DNA of 64,000 nucleotides from NCBI RefSeq assembly GCF_002081825.1, contig NZ_MUKU01000026.1, positions 1-64,000 of the forward strand. The letters run 5' to 3'. This document shows positions 9,696 to 21,693 of this stretch, one piece after another; positions within the stretch are counted from its first letter, which is position 1; each line of letters opens with the position of its first letter. The notes beneath the pieces are model-generated. The model had not been told where the DNA came from, ran no database searches, and saw nothing but the letters and a program-made list of their open reading frames with translations. The translations under genes and the position numbers were made by a program. The DNA comes from Chromobacterium haemolyticum. GTDB taxonomy: Bacteria; Pseudomonadota; Gammaproteobacteria; Burkholderiales; Chromobacteriaceae.

Positions 9696-11090
9696 ATGAC
9701 CGAACTGGATCAATTTTGGCCTGGCTGCCTGGCCCGCCTGGAGGCCGAACTGTCTTCGCAACAGTTCAACACCTGGATCAAGCCGCTATCGGCCGAAACC
9801 ACGGAAGAGGGCATCGCGCTGTTTGCGCCCAACCGCTTCATCATGCAGTTCATCAAGGACCGCTTCCTGGCGCGCATTGAAGAGCTGGCGGTGGAGCTGG
9901 TGGGCGAATGCTTGGTGGAGCTGCGCTTGGGCGCGCCGGCCGGCCGGCCGCTGGCCGCGCCCGCGGCGATGCCGGCCAAGGCCAGGCCCGCTCCCAGCGT
10001 GCCGGCGCCCAGCGCGCCGTCCCAGGCCAAGCAGGCCGCGGTCAAAGCCATTGGCGGCAGCCACGAAAGCACCCGGCTCAACCCCTCGTTCACCTTCGAC
10101 ACCCTGGTGACCGGCAAGGGCAACCAGCTGGCGCGCGCCGCGGCCATGCAAATTGCGGAAAACCCGGGCGACCAAGCCTACAACCCGCTGTTTGTCTACG
10201 GCGGCGTGGGCCTGGGTAAGACCCACTTGATCCAGGCCATCGGCAACCACGTGTTCCAAAAGAACCCGCAAGCCAAGATCCGCTACATCCACGCCGAACG
10301 CTATGTGGCCGACATCATGCGCGCCTACCAGCACAAGGCCTTTGACGAATTCAAGCGCTACTACCACTCGCTGGACTTGCTGCTGATCGACGACATTCAG
10401 TTCTTCGCCGGCAAGAACCGCACCCAGGAAGAATTCTTCTACGCCTTCAACGCGCTGATCGAGGGCGGCAAGCAGGTCATCATGACCTGTGACAGCTACC
10501 CCAAGCAGATAGAAGGCATGGAAGAGCGGCTGATCTCCCGCTTCTCCTGGGGCCTGACCGTGGAAATCCAGCCGCCGGAGCTGGAAATGCGCGTGGCCAT
10601 CTTGATGAAAAAGGCCGAGGCCGACAGCATCAAGCTGGACCACAACGTGGCCTTCTTCATTGCCCAGAACGTGCGCTCCAACGTGCGCGAACTGGAAGGC
10701 GCGCTCAAGCGCGTAGTGGCCTACGCCCGCTTCACCAATCAGAACATCTCGCTGGAACTGGTCAAGGAAGCGCTCAAGGACATCCTGGCCGCCGGCAACC
10801 GCCAGGTGACCGTGGACGCCATCCAGAAAACCGTGGCCGAGTACTACAAGATCAAGCTGTCCGACATGCACAGCAAAAAGCGCAGCCGCGACATCGCCCG
10901 GCCGCGCCAGGTGGCGATGGCGCTGGCCAAGGAACTGACCCAGCTGTCCCTGCCCAATATCGGCGACGCCTTTGGCGGCCGCGACCACACCACCGTGCTG
11001 CACGCCTGCAAGACCATTGCCGAAATGCGCGGCAACGACGCCGATATCGCTCACGATTACGACACGCTGCTGGCCATGCTGCGTAACTAA
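9696..11090 (+). CDS. dnaA: Chromosomal replication initiator protein DnaA
   Basis: AAA+ initiator of chromosome replication, 464 residues. Domain I begins 'MTELDQFWPGCLARLEAELSSQQFNTWIKPL'. Domain II is a linker rich in Ala and Pro. Domain III has Walker A 'GGVGLGKTHL' and Walker B 'LLLIDDIQF'. Domain IV carries the box-recognition signature 'DAFGGRDHTTVLHACKTI'. The reading frame is open far upstream, but the ATG at this position restores the normal N-terminus and a family-typical length. It is followed by dnaN after 54 nt. Confidence 0.98.
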   Translation: MTELDQFWPGCLARLEAELSSQQFNTWIKPLSAETTEEGIALFAPNRFIMQFIKDRFLARIEELAVELVGECLVELRLGAPAGRPLAAPAAMPAKARPAPSVPAPSAPSQAKQAAVKAIGGSHESTRLNPSFTFDTLVTGKGNQLARAAAMQIAENPGDQAYNPLFVYGGVGLGKTHLIQAIGNHVFQKNPQAKIRYIHAERYVADIMRAYQHKAFDEFKRYYHSLDLLLIDDIQFFAGKNRTQEEFFYAFNALIEGGKQVIMTCDSYPKQIEGMEERLISRFSWGLTVEIQPPELEMRVAILMKKAEADSIKLDHNVAFFIAQNVRSNVRELEGALKRVVAYARFTNQNISLELVKEALKDILAAGNRQVTVDAIQKTVAEYYKIKLSDMHSKKRSRDIARPRQVAMALAKELTQLSLPNIGDAFGGRDHTTVLHACKTIAEMRGNDADIAHDYDTLLAMLRN

Positions 11091-11144
11091 GACCATGAAG
11101 CCTAACTTGAACCGACTCACAAACACCCAACGGGAGCCCGCCCC

Positions 11145-12254
11145 ATGCTGATCCTGCAAGCCGAACGCGATGCCCTGCTCAAGCCACTGCTGGCAGTCAC
11201 CGGCATTGTCGAGCGTCGTCACACCCTGCCCATCCTGTCCAATGTGCTGATAGAGAAAAAGGGCGGACAAGTGGGCTTCCTGGCCACGGACCTGGAAATC
11301 CAGATCACCACCGCCAGCAGCGACGAATTGCCGGGCGAAGACTTCCGCCTGACCACCTCCGCCAAAAAGCTGCAGGACATCCTGCGCGCCATTCCGGGCA
11401 ACGCCACCGTGACCCTGGAACAACTGGACGGCGGCCGCCTGACCCTGAAAGCCGGCAAGAGCCGCTTCAACCTGCAAACCCTGCCGGCAGACGACTTCCC
11501 GCTCTTGTCCGTGGGCAGCGCCAGCGACTCCAGCTTTAGCCTGAGCCAGCGCGAACTCAAGCGCCTGATCTCCCAGGTGCAATACGCAATGGCGGTGCAG
11601 GACATCCGCTACTACCTGAACGGGCTGCTGATGCAGACCGACGGCAATCAAGTGCGCCTGGTGGCCACCGACGGCCACCGCCTGGCTTTTGCCTGCGCGG
11701 ACGTGGAAGCCAACCTGCCCAAATCCGAAGTGATCCTGCCGCGCAAGACCATCATTGAGCTCTACAAGCTGCTGCAGGACATCGACGACCCGATCAATAT
11801 CGAAGTGCTGGCCAACCAGGTGCGCTTCAGCTTCGGCTCCACCGTCATCATCAGCAAAGTGGTGGATGGCAAGTTCCCGGACTACAACCGCGTCATCCCG
11901 CTGGATAACGACAAGATCTTCCTGATCGAACGCCTGGAATTCCTGCACGCCTTGCAGCGCGCCGCCATCCTGGCCAACGAGAAATTCCGCGGCGTGCGCC
12001 TAGTGCTCAAGCCCGGCTCCATGTCCATCCTCTGCACCAACAGCGAGCAGGAAGAAGCGGAAGAAGAACTGGAAATCGCCTACCAGGGCGGTGAGCTGGA
12101 AATCGGCTTCAACATCAACTACCTGATGGACGTGCTGACCAACCTGCCGGCGGACACCCTGCAAATGGCCTTTGGCGACTCCAACCGCAGCACCCTGGTC
12201 ACCATACCGGACGTTAGCAACTTCAAGTACATCGTCATGCCCATGCGGATTTGA
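11145..12254 (+). CDS. dnaN: DNA polymerase III subunit beta (sliding clamp)
   Basis: Ring-forming processivity clamp, 369 residues in three repeated clamp domains. It begins 'MLILQAERDALLKPLLAVTGIVERRHTLPILSNV' and ends with the conserved 'YIVMPMRI'. 'VATDGHRLAF' marks the middle domain near the peptide-binding pocket. It follows dnaA on the same strand with 'CAACGGGAG' as ribosome binding site, the usual dnaA-dnaN operon. Confidence 0.98.
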   Translation: MLILQAERDALLKPLLAVTGIVERRHTLPILSNVLIEKKGGQVGFLATDLEIQITTASSDELPGEDFRLTTSAKKLQDILRAIPGNATVTLEQLDGGRLTLKAGKSRFNLQTLPADDFPLLSVGSASDSSFSLSQRELKRLISQVQYAMAVQDIRYYLNGLLMQTDGNQVRLVATDGHRLAFACADVEANLPKSEVILPRKTIIELYKLLQDIDDPINIEVLANQVRFSFGSTVIISKVVDGKFPDYNRVIPLDNDKIFLIERLEFLHALQRAAILANEKFRGVRLVLKPGSMSILCTNSEQEEAEEELEIAYQGGELEIGFNINYLMDVLTNLPADTLQMAFGDSNRSTLVTIPDVSNFKYIVMPMRI

Positions 12255-12328
12255 CGCCGGCAGCCACCCGGCAGCCCGCCGGCGGCGGAGGCCCAGCCCC
12301 CGCCCCGGCAAACGGATTTTCAGATTGA

Positions 12329-14794
<2,466 letters not shown>

Positions 14795-14862
14795 AAGTGT
14801 AGGGTGACACTGAAAGTGAAATTTGTGTCAGGTTAGTGAAAAAATGCTGACGCAGATAATGA

Positions 14863-14888
14863 AAAACCCACCGGAGACGGTGGGTTTT
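14863..14888. terminator. Bidirectional Rho-independent terminator between convergent genes
   Basis: The perfect stem AAAACCCACCG / CGGTGGGTTTT has a 4-nt loop GAGA. The A-run and T-run on its two sides let it act on both strands. It lies 68 nt after the gyrB stop and 40 nt before the end of the convergent restriction gene. Confidence 0.85.
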
Positions 14889-14927
14889 CGTTAAAGCTAA
14901 ATTAGCGCCGGTACAGCCAAACCCCAT

Positions 14928-17900
14928 TCAAATATCTAGAGGTGGCAGCGCCTTCACAATCTTCATGGTTTCCAAGCTAACGGTAATTACTCGCAAGAAC
15001 AGTTCTAACGGGTAGCGAGGATTATTCATGGTCTCGATAGCCCAATCGTTGGCGTCGTTAACGATACCGCTATCCTTGTCGGGCTTCACGCACTGGCGCT
15101 CTACTACCCAGTCCAATGCAGGCTTACCGTTGACCACATATTCATAAGCTTCCAATGGAATGTCCGTGACGGTAATCCAGCTGTTGTAGTGTAGTGTGGT
15201 CAGGTCTTTGTCTTTGCCCTTCTTGCCGTATTTCATCTTCTCTACACGGTAATTGGCCGACGTCAGAGTCTTGCCACCGGCATCCACCTTGGCACCTTCG
15301 TACATGGGCACCTTCTCATAGTGCAGATGGAGTTCGGCCAGCGCACGGCCTGCCTGGCTGAAGTGCCAGAAGTTGGTCGCGCCTTTCACACACGGGATGC
15401 GCGGTAGCTCTTTACTGAGGTTGTCGGCAAAACGCTCGCGGTAATCCTGCGAATGCAACAAGCCGTAGACGTAGTAGAAGATATCCTCTTTGCTGATCAT
15501 CTCGCCCGGATAAGCAGCCACGAAATGCGCCAGGCCCTCGTCGGTAATAGCATCGCGGCGGGTGCGGCCAACGTTGGCTGCAACGGCGGACTGGCTGTCG
15601 AACAGGCTGTCTTGCTGGGGCTGCTTGGCGGGATGGGCGTCGGCCTCCTCGTACAGATAGAGCGGGAAGCATTGTGAGTCCCCATTACAGTGAAGATCTG
15701 GCAAATGATCACTAATTAGTGAAATAAAACCAACGCCATTATATTTAGCATTAATTTGAATAACTCTATTTTTACATTCCGAATCTGGAAAAATTCTAGG
15801 AAGTTGATATACATACTCATTCAAATTCCTATTAAAATAAACCCACTGCTTCGAAAAGGGACGATACAGACTCGATACTAAGCTGGATGACATGTAGGAA
15901 AGTGACCTATCTTTAGCCAAATCCGCCTTCAATGCCCGCGTCCAGCTAATCTTAGTTGGATCAGTATCGATAAAATTACTCACTTGTTCACTGCGAAGTT
16001 TGGTGTCGTGCAATTGGAAAAATGTAGAGTTAAAACGTTCTCGTTCAGAATTATAAAAGGCAAGTAAGTGCTGAATATTATCCTCAACTGCAACTTTACT
16101 CGCGTTGTAGCACCAAGCGTCACGATTAGTGGTCGTCCCGAGAGTAAATACCTCAAAAATACCCTCTGACTGTTTTGACTTACTCCCCATGACAATATAT
16201 CCAGAGAGCGAGTCATCCCGCTGCTTCACCCAATCCCCATGCGCGTCCGGCATGATTTCGCGCCAAAGGTTGGCCGCGGCAATACCACCGATGCAGCCGA
16301 ATACGCTGACCTTTTCCAGCTTTTCCTCCCGGCTCAGGTAATCGCCGATGTCGTGCCAGAAAATGCGGCCATGCGTGGTGGCTTGCGGTTTTTTCACCAG
16401 CAGCGAAATGGCGATCGGGGCGCGGCTGCCCATTCCGAAAACGTTGTCCTTTTCCTTGCGGCGCAATTCACCAGAAGTACGCGCATTGCCGCGTAAGTGG
16501 AAGACGTAAATATCGGAAAACTCCTCCACCAGACACTGGCGCAAACCGTCGGCCGTATTGGCTTCCAGAAAACCCGCATTCGTCACAAAACCGATCACGC
16601 CGCTATCGCCCAGCCTGTCTGATGCCCACCGGATGGCGCGGATATAGCTGTCGTATAAGTTCCGCACATTTCCAGCAACTGACTGAGCCGCATAAGTGGT
16701 ACGGATACGCTCATCCAACTGCGGATAGGCCACGTTCTGGTTGTTGTCGTTGGCGCGGTCCTGCCCAACCGAATACGGAGGGTTGCCGATAATCACGCGG
16801 ATATCCAGCGCCTTTTGCCGTTTTCGACGGGCGCTGTTCTGGAACAGCACTTGGTCAACCAGATCTTCTTTCTCGTACATCTGGAAGGTATCGGTGAGAC
16901 AGATGCCGTCAAACGGCACGTAGTCGCCACCCGCGATGCCGTGGTACACCGCCTCGATATTGATGGCGGCAATGTAATAGGCCAAGAGGACCAGCTCGTT
17001 GGCGTGGATTTCGCCCTTGAATTTCTTTTTCAGCTGCGCGGGCGGGATGATGCCACTTTGTAGCAGGCGGGTAATAAACGTGCCAGTGCCGGTGAACGGG
17101 TCGATGATGTGCACGCCGTCGCTGGCCAGGCTCTGGCCAAACTCGGCTTGTAGAATGTGTTCGACGCTGTGGATGATAAAGTCCACCACTTCCACCGGGG
17201 TGTAGACAATGCCTAGCTTGTCTCTGAGTCGAGGGAAGGCATTAGCAAAGAACTTGTCGTATAGCTCAACGATGATCTTCTGTTTGCCTTCGGCCTTGTC
17301 GATACCCTCGGCGCGCAGCTTCACGCTGGCATAGAACTTCTCAAGGGTGTCAGCTTCCTTATCCAACCGGTGTTCATGCAGCTTGTCCAACACATTCTGC
17401 ATGGCCTTGGACATTGGGTTATGGCTGGCAAAGCTATAGTCAGCAAACAGGGCATCGAAAACCGGCTTGGTAATCAGATGCTGGGCCAGCATCTCAATCA
17501 CTTCTTCGCGAGTGATGCTGTCGTTCAGGTCATCTTTTAGCTCGGCTACCAAGCCTTCAAAGGCGACTACTTCGTCAAGATTGTCTTCGTGGTTGACGAT
17601 TTCGGTAATGCGGGTAATGTGGGTGCGGGCGATCTTGGCGATGTCATTGGCCCAGTCTTCCCAGTGGTGGCGATTACCGCACTTTTGCACCACCTTGGCG
17701 AAAATTGCACGCTCGATTTCGCCGATTTCGAATTCCAGAGTTTGCTGTATGGGATTGTTCTCGCTGTCTTCAGCCTTGGCAGCACTGCCAATACCATAGG
17801 TTCCTTTGCCCTTGCTCAGATTGGCTGCTGCAGCGTTCTTGTCGGCCTTTTTCTGCACCTTTTCAGTAACGGCGATGACTTCCATCTTGCTGGTATCATT

Positions 17901-19862
17901 GCCGACCAGGTCAAGCTTGTTGATCATGGCGTCAAAGCGGTCATCGTGCGAACGCAGCGCCTGCAACACCTGCCATACCACCTTGTAGGTCTTGTTATCG
18001 TTCAGCGCTTCATCCGGTGCCATACCAGCGGGGATAACCACCGGCAGAATCACATAACCGCGCTTCTTTCCTTCCGCCAAACGCATCACGCGACCAACAG
18101 ACTGCACCACGTCCACCTGCGAGCTGCGCGGTGTCAGGAAAAGCACGGCATCCAGCGCAGGCACATCCACCCCTTCAGACAAACAACGCACGTTGCTGAG
18201 GACACGGCAGGTATCGTCAGGAACCGGGGATTTAAGCCATGCCAGCTTGCTTTCCTTCTCGCCGGCATTCATGCCGCCATCAATGTGGTCGGCCTCACAC
18301 ATGAGAGTGGCGCAATCTTCGTCCGGGTTGCTGGCCTTATACTCCTCCACCACGGCCGAAAACATGTCGGCAATTTTCTTGGAGCTGATCTTGTGAGTCT
18401 TGGCGTTGTTCTGGTACTCGATCACTTGGCAGAAAGCTACCGCGCGACGCATGGCGGCCGCGTCGTCTCCCAGGTCTTCACGGGTGTCTTGCTTGGATAG
18501 CGCCTTCCAGCAACCCACGATCTTGGCGGCATCTTCCACCTTGATCTGATTGTCATTATCCTTCAGCAGGTTTTGCAGGCTTCGACTGATGTGGGCCTCA
18601 TCCATCGCCAGCACCAGCACTTTGTAATCCACCAGCAGTCCTGCTTTGACCGCCTCGCTGAAAGTAATGACGAACAACTCTTTACCGAACAGGGTATCGT
18701 CATCCATTGAGCACAGAGTGACATCGCCCTTTTCTGCCGTGACTTTAGCGCTATCGCCATAAATGCGTGGGGTCGCGGTCATGTAAAGACGCTTGGCAGC
18801 GCGAATGTAAGCGCCGTCGTGCACACGAACAAAGGCGCTTTCTTCTTTGCCGTCAAAGGTCGCACCCGTTGTGCGGTGCGCTTCATCGCAAATGATCAGA
18901 TCAAAATCGGCCAGTCCATGCTCCAACTGAGCACGACTAATCACGTCGATGGAGTGGTAGGTGCTGAACACCACGCTCATATGCTCATTATCGTGGCGCT
19001 TGGCCATTTCCGTGGCCAACCTAGCAGCATCGGTTGTCGCCGGGTAGCGCAGCTCATGGGCAAGAGTCTGCACTACATCGTCGTCTTTCTTACGCTTCTT
19101 GCCGACATCGCTATCCGAGCACACCGCAAAACTATGGAGCGGGGTATCACTTTCCTGAGTCCACTCGGTGAGGGTTTGCGATAGCAAAGAAAGGCTTGGC
19201 ACCAAGAACAACACGCGCTTGCCTGCTCCAACCAGCTTTTCCGCGATTTTCAGGCTGGTAAAGGTTTTGCCGGTGCCGCATGCCATGATGAGTTTGCCGC
19301 GCTCTGCCGTGGCCAAGCCAGCTTCGACTCGGGCCACGGCGCGGATTTGGTGATCGCGCAGCTGCTTTTTGGGTTTGAGGACGATGGCCTGCTTGGACGC
19401 ATACTGGCTCCAATCAATCTGGCTATCTTCCAGTGCCTGCAGGTCCAACTTGGTAACGGGTGGCTGCTGGCCAATCAGCGCATCTTCTGCATTCGGCCCC
19501 CAGTTATTAGTGGTGGTAACAATCAGTCGACGACTGAAAGGTTGCTTGCCCGAGGCGGTAAAGAAACTGTCGATGTCTGACTTTTGGACTTTGTAGTCGT
19601 CGGCATAGAACTTGCACTGTATGGCGTGATACTCGCCTTCTGTTGTCCTGGCTACCAAGTCGATGCCGGTATCTTTCTTGTTCCAGCCGTGACCATACTG
19701 CTCTGCCCACTCGGCAAACGTCCACACATCGCTGTAGAGATCGCGGTAAGTAGCCTCGTTCTTGAGATAGCAGATGATCAATTCTTCAAAGTAGGTGCCT
19801 TTCTCACGCTCAGTGACGGCGGTATTGCGGAAGGAAGCGAAAAGATTTTGAAGGGCAGACAT
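14928..19862 (-). CDS. Single-polypeptide restriction-modification enzyme (type ISP-like: Mrr-like nuclease, SF2 translocase, N6-adenine methyltransferase)
   Basis: A 1,644-residue protein with the domain order of the LlaGI/LlaBIII group. An Mrr-like nuclease comes first ('DTGIDLVARTTEGEYHAIQCKF', giving D..QxK at about residues 67-85). An SF2 motor follows, with Walker A 'MACGTGKTFTSLKIAE' near 199 and 'LIICDEAHRT' near 324. A helical region leads to an N6-methyltransferase, with motif I 'DPFTGTGTFI' near 920 and motif IV 'NPPYS' near 1026. The C-terminal ~400 residues would be the target recognition domain. I chose the internal ATG (protein MSALQNLF) because GAAAAG precedes it; a TTG 14 codons upstream is the alternative. 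Nucleotides 15700-16200, in the recognition part, are clearly AT-richer than the rest, as expected for exchanged specificity domains. The gene is self-contained: restriction, translocation and protective methylation come from one chain. Confidence 0.88.
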   Translation of the reverse strand: MSALQNLFASFRNTAVTEREKGTYFEELIICYLKNEATYRDLYSDVWTFAEWAEQYGHGWNKKDTGIDLVARTTEGEYHAIQCKFYADDYKVQKSDIDSFFTASGKQPFSRRLIVTTTNNWGPNAEDALIGQQPPVTKLDLQALEDSQIDWSQYASKQAIVLKPKKQLRDHQIRAVARVEAGLATAERGKLIMACGTGKTFTSLKIAEKLVGAGKRVLFLVPSLSLLSQTLTEWTQESDTPLHSFAVCSDSDVGKKRKKDDDVVQTLAHELRYPATTDAARLATEMAKRHDNEHMSVVFSTYHSIDVISRAQLEHGLADFDLIICDEAHRTTGATFDGKEESAFVRVHDGAYIRAAKRLYMTATPRIYGDSAKVTAEKGDVTLCSMDDDTLFGKELFVITFSEAVKAGLLVDYKVLVLAMDEAHISRSLQNLLKDNDNQIKVEDAAKIVGCWKALSKQDTREDLGDDAAAMRRAVAFCQVIEYQNNAKTHKISSKKIADMFSAVVEEYKASNPDEDCATLMCEADHIDGGMNAGEKESKLAWLKSPVPDDTCRVLSNVRCLSEGVDVPALDAVLFLTPRSSQVDVVQSVGRVMRLAEGKKRGYVILPVVIPAGMAPDEALNDNKTYKVVWQVLQALRSHDDRFDAMINKLDLVGNDTSKMEVIAVTEKVQKKADKNAAAANLSKGKGTYGIGSAAKAEDSENNPIQQTLEFEIGEIERAIFAKVVQKCGNRHHWEDWANDIAKIARTHITRITEIVNHEDNLDEVVAFEGLVAELKDDLNDSITREEVIEMLAQHLITKPVFDALFADYSFASHNPMSKAMQNVLDKLHEHRLDKEADTLEKFYASVKLRAEGIDKAEGKQKIIVELYDKFFANAFPRLRDKLGIVYTPVEVVDFIIHSVEHILQAEFGQSLASDGVHIIDPFTGTGTFITRLLQSGIIPPAQLKKKFKGEIHANELVLLAYYIAAINIEAVYHGIAGGDYVPFDGICLTDTFQMYEKEDLVDQVLFQNSARRKRQKALDIRVIIGNPPYSVGQDRANDNNQNVAYPQLDERIRTTYAAQSVAGNVRNLYDSYIRAIRWASDRLGDSGVIGFVTNAGFLEANTADGLRQCLVEEFSDIYVFHLRGNARTSGELRRKEKDNVFGMGSRAPIAISLLVKKPQATTHGRIFWHDIGDYLSREEKLEKVSVFGCIGGIAAANLWREIMPDAHGDWVKQRDDSLSGYIVMGSKSKQSEGIFEVFTLGTTTNRDAWCYNASKVAVEDNIQHLLAFYNSERERFNSTFFQLHDTKLRSEQVSNFIDTDPTKISWTRALKADLAKDRSLSYMSSSLVSSLYRPFSKQWVYFNRNLNEYVYQLPRIFPDSECKNRVIQINAKYNGVGFISLISDHLPDLHCNGDSQCFPLYLYEEADAHPAKQPQQDSLFDSQSAVAANVGRTRRDAITDEGLAHFVAAYPGEMISKEDIFYYVYGLLHSQDYRERFADNLSKELPRIPCVKGATNFWHFSQAGRALAELHLHYEKVPMYEGAKVDAGGKTLTSANYRVEKMKYGKKGKDKDLTTLHYNSWITVTDIPLEAYEYVVNGKPALDWVVERQCVKPDKDSGIVNDANDWAIETMNNPRYPLELFLRVITVSLETMKIVKALPPLDI

Positions 19863-19930
19863 GTTTTTCTTTTCTAATGAATAATTTTTCTGTGTGGTAG
19901 CCAAATGTTGTGATTTACTAGTTGCGCGTA

Positions 19931-21046
19931 TTAATGAGTCAATTTTATTGACTCTGCGTTGTGGTGCAAAAATTGAGCCTTTAGCCGTTCAACGGTATGG
20001 CGCCACTTTGGCGTTGTTGGTTTACATACAGTGTTCTGATTTCCAAACAGGCCTACTTCATTAATTGCTTGGTCTGCATCGCGTGTATCCAACCATTGCA
20101 CTCTTACGAAATACTCGGCGAGATCTGCATCATCTGCAGCTGTACGGTATTGACCTCCATGTTGCAGTACATCGAAAGCCAACTTATCTTTACCGTCGCT
20201 TGAAATGGTGAACGTGCTTACGGGCTGTACTTGCTCTGTTACACGCCCCACACCAACATAGCCTGTGCCTGGGATTTTGACCCATACTCGATCCCCTGGC
20301 TGTAACAATTTCAATGTCTGACTGTACCAAGCGCCACCGCCGCCACTAATGAAGCCATAGCGACGGGCATCCTCCCAGCTACGGCTCTTTGAGTCTCCAA
20401 ATGAGGCGTAAAATTCACCATTCCATGGCTCCCTGTCTTCACTAGCCCCGCTACCGGTTTGAGCTGCATTGACCTGTGTTTCTCCTGGGTCAAGCATCCA
20501 CGCACGGCTAAGAAGCTGCTCTTCGCCATGTTGAAAAATTTGGAAAAAAAGAACATTGATAGCAATGTCACGTTCATTGAGATAGGACACAATCCGCTCA
20601 GTAGATGAGTCAAGCTCAGAAGCAACCAAAATAATTTGGTGTGATTGGTTGAGATTTTCCTCATCCAAGGGTGTCCCGAAACGCTTCAAGAAAGCGGCAT
20701 CAAGGCTATCCCCTTTAGAGAAGCGTTGATAAATCTGTACAAGCTTTTCTGCGGTCAGTCCGGAAACCCAAGAGGCGTAGTCAAGCGCTTGGGCTACCAC
20801 CTCGCGTGGGGTGCGGTCACGCTTCAATTCAATCAGAACAAGGGAACCATCGGGGACGATGGCAAGCAGGTCGATTCGGCCGCCATCATTTGTACGTTCT
20901 TGCCGACCTATCAGCATCCATTCGCTGGAGAGGATGCGAGGGTCGCGTACGATCATGTCTTCGAGTTGTTGTTCGCTGTTTAGACGTGTTGTCGTTAAGG
21001 GCTCTGGCAACTCACCGACGCGCCAGATAGCATGGTGTATAGGCAT
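19931..21046 (-). CDS. NucS/DUF91-like PD-(D/E)XK nuclease-domain protein
   Basis: A protein of 371 residues. The N-terminal half resembles the DUF91/NucS nuclease fold: 'LEDMIVRDPRILSSEWMLIGRQE', then 'GGRIDLLAIVPDGSLVLIELKRDRTPREVVAQALDYASWV', which supplies the Asp, the ExK and the following Gln of a PD-(D/E)XK site. The C-terminal part (from about residue 210) has 'YGFISGGGGAWYSQTLKLLQPGDRVWVKIPGTGYVGVGRV', which looks like a small beta-barrel or EVE-like binding domain. It lies upstream of the type ISP-like gene on the same strand (68 nt away) and may be co-transcribed. A role in defence or in DNA repair are both possible; context favours defence. Confidence 0.7.
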   Translation of the reverse strand: MPIHHAIWRVGELPEPLTTTRLNSEQQLEDMIVRDPRILSSEWMLIGRQERTNDGGRIDLLAIVPDGSLVLIELKRDRTPREVVAQALDYASWVSGLTAEKLVQIYQRFSKGDSLDAAFLKRFGTPLDEENLNQSHQIILVASELDSSTERIVSYLNERDIAINVLFFQIFQHGEEQLLSRAWMLDPGETQVNAAQTGSGASEDREPWNGEFYASFGDSKSRSWEDARRYGFISGGGGAWYSQTLKLLQPGDRVWVKIPGTGYVGVGRVTEQVQPVSTFTISSDGKDKLAFDVLQHGGQYRTAADDADLAEYFVRVQWLDTRDADQAINEVGLFGNQNTVCKPTTPKWRHTVERLKAQFLHHNAESIKLTH

Positions 21047-21309
21047 AAAAGCTTGATGCTTTCTGAATCTAAAGTGAAGACTGTAGCGGCAAACGTTGAT
21101 TGTTACATGTTATTGGTATGAAATCGCCACGATAGCTTGTGGTGGTGCTGCTTTGGCCTACATGGTTCCATGATTGTGAACTGATCAGACACTAGTAGGC
21201 AATCTTGGCCAATACCTTGATCTATACCACGTCTCATCGTATAGGCAAAAAGCATATAATCTCAAAGACTTCACCATCCAGCTGAATGATTCAGCCTAAT
21301 CGCACTGTC

Positions 21310-21693
21310 ATGTCCATCTGCCCCTTCTGCTCTCTGTCTCCGGATCGCCACCTGTTCGCCAACTCTCACGGAGTGGTGATCCGTGATGGTTTTCCCATTT
21401 CCCCTGGCCACACGCTGATCATCCCGTGCCGGCACATCGCTTCCTTTTTTGAACTGGAGCCTGCGGAGCGGGAAGGGCTGATGGTGTTGCTGGACCAGGC
21501 TCGCCAGCAGTTGCAGGCGGAACTTAAGCCGGATGGTTTCAATATTGGTATCAACGATGGCGCGGCAGCGGGGCAGACGGTGCCGCATTTACACATCCAC
21601 CTGATCCCACGTTTTGCTGGGGACCGGGAGGACCCGCGTGGCGGGGTACGTTGGATCATTCCTGAAAAAGCCGACTACTGGTCGCAGCGATGA
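21310..21693 (+). CDS. HIT family protein (histidine triad hydrolase)
   Basis: A 127-residue HIT-fold protein with the catalytic signature 'TVPHLHIHLIPR' (H-x-H-x-H) and the N-terminal 'ICPFC' often seen in bacterial members. HIT proteins hydrolyse or transfer nucleoside phosphates from substrates such as nucleoside phosphoramidates or dinucleoside polyphosphates; the substrate here cannot be told. I chose the ATG giving MSICPFC; another ATG 24 nt upstream is possible and neither has a strong ribosome binding site. The stop overlaps the start of the next gene (ATGA), so the two are translationally coupled. Confidence 0.85.
   Translation: MSICPFCSLSPDRHLFANSHGVVIRDGFPISPGHTLIIPCRHIASFFELEPAEREGLMVLLDQARQQLQAELKPDGFNIGINDGAAAGQTVPHLHIHLIPRFAGDREDPRGGVRWIIPEKADYWSQR

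Noticed and set aside
9786-11948. A 720-codon open frame antisense to dnaA and dnaN
   Set aside because: It is the complement of two certain genes in high-GC DNA, where long antisense frames arise from codon bias; its translation is low in complexity with no domain.
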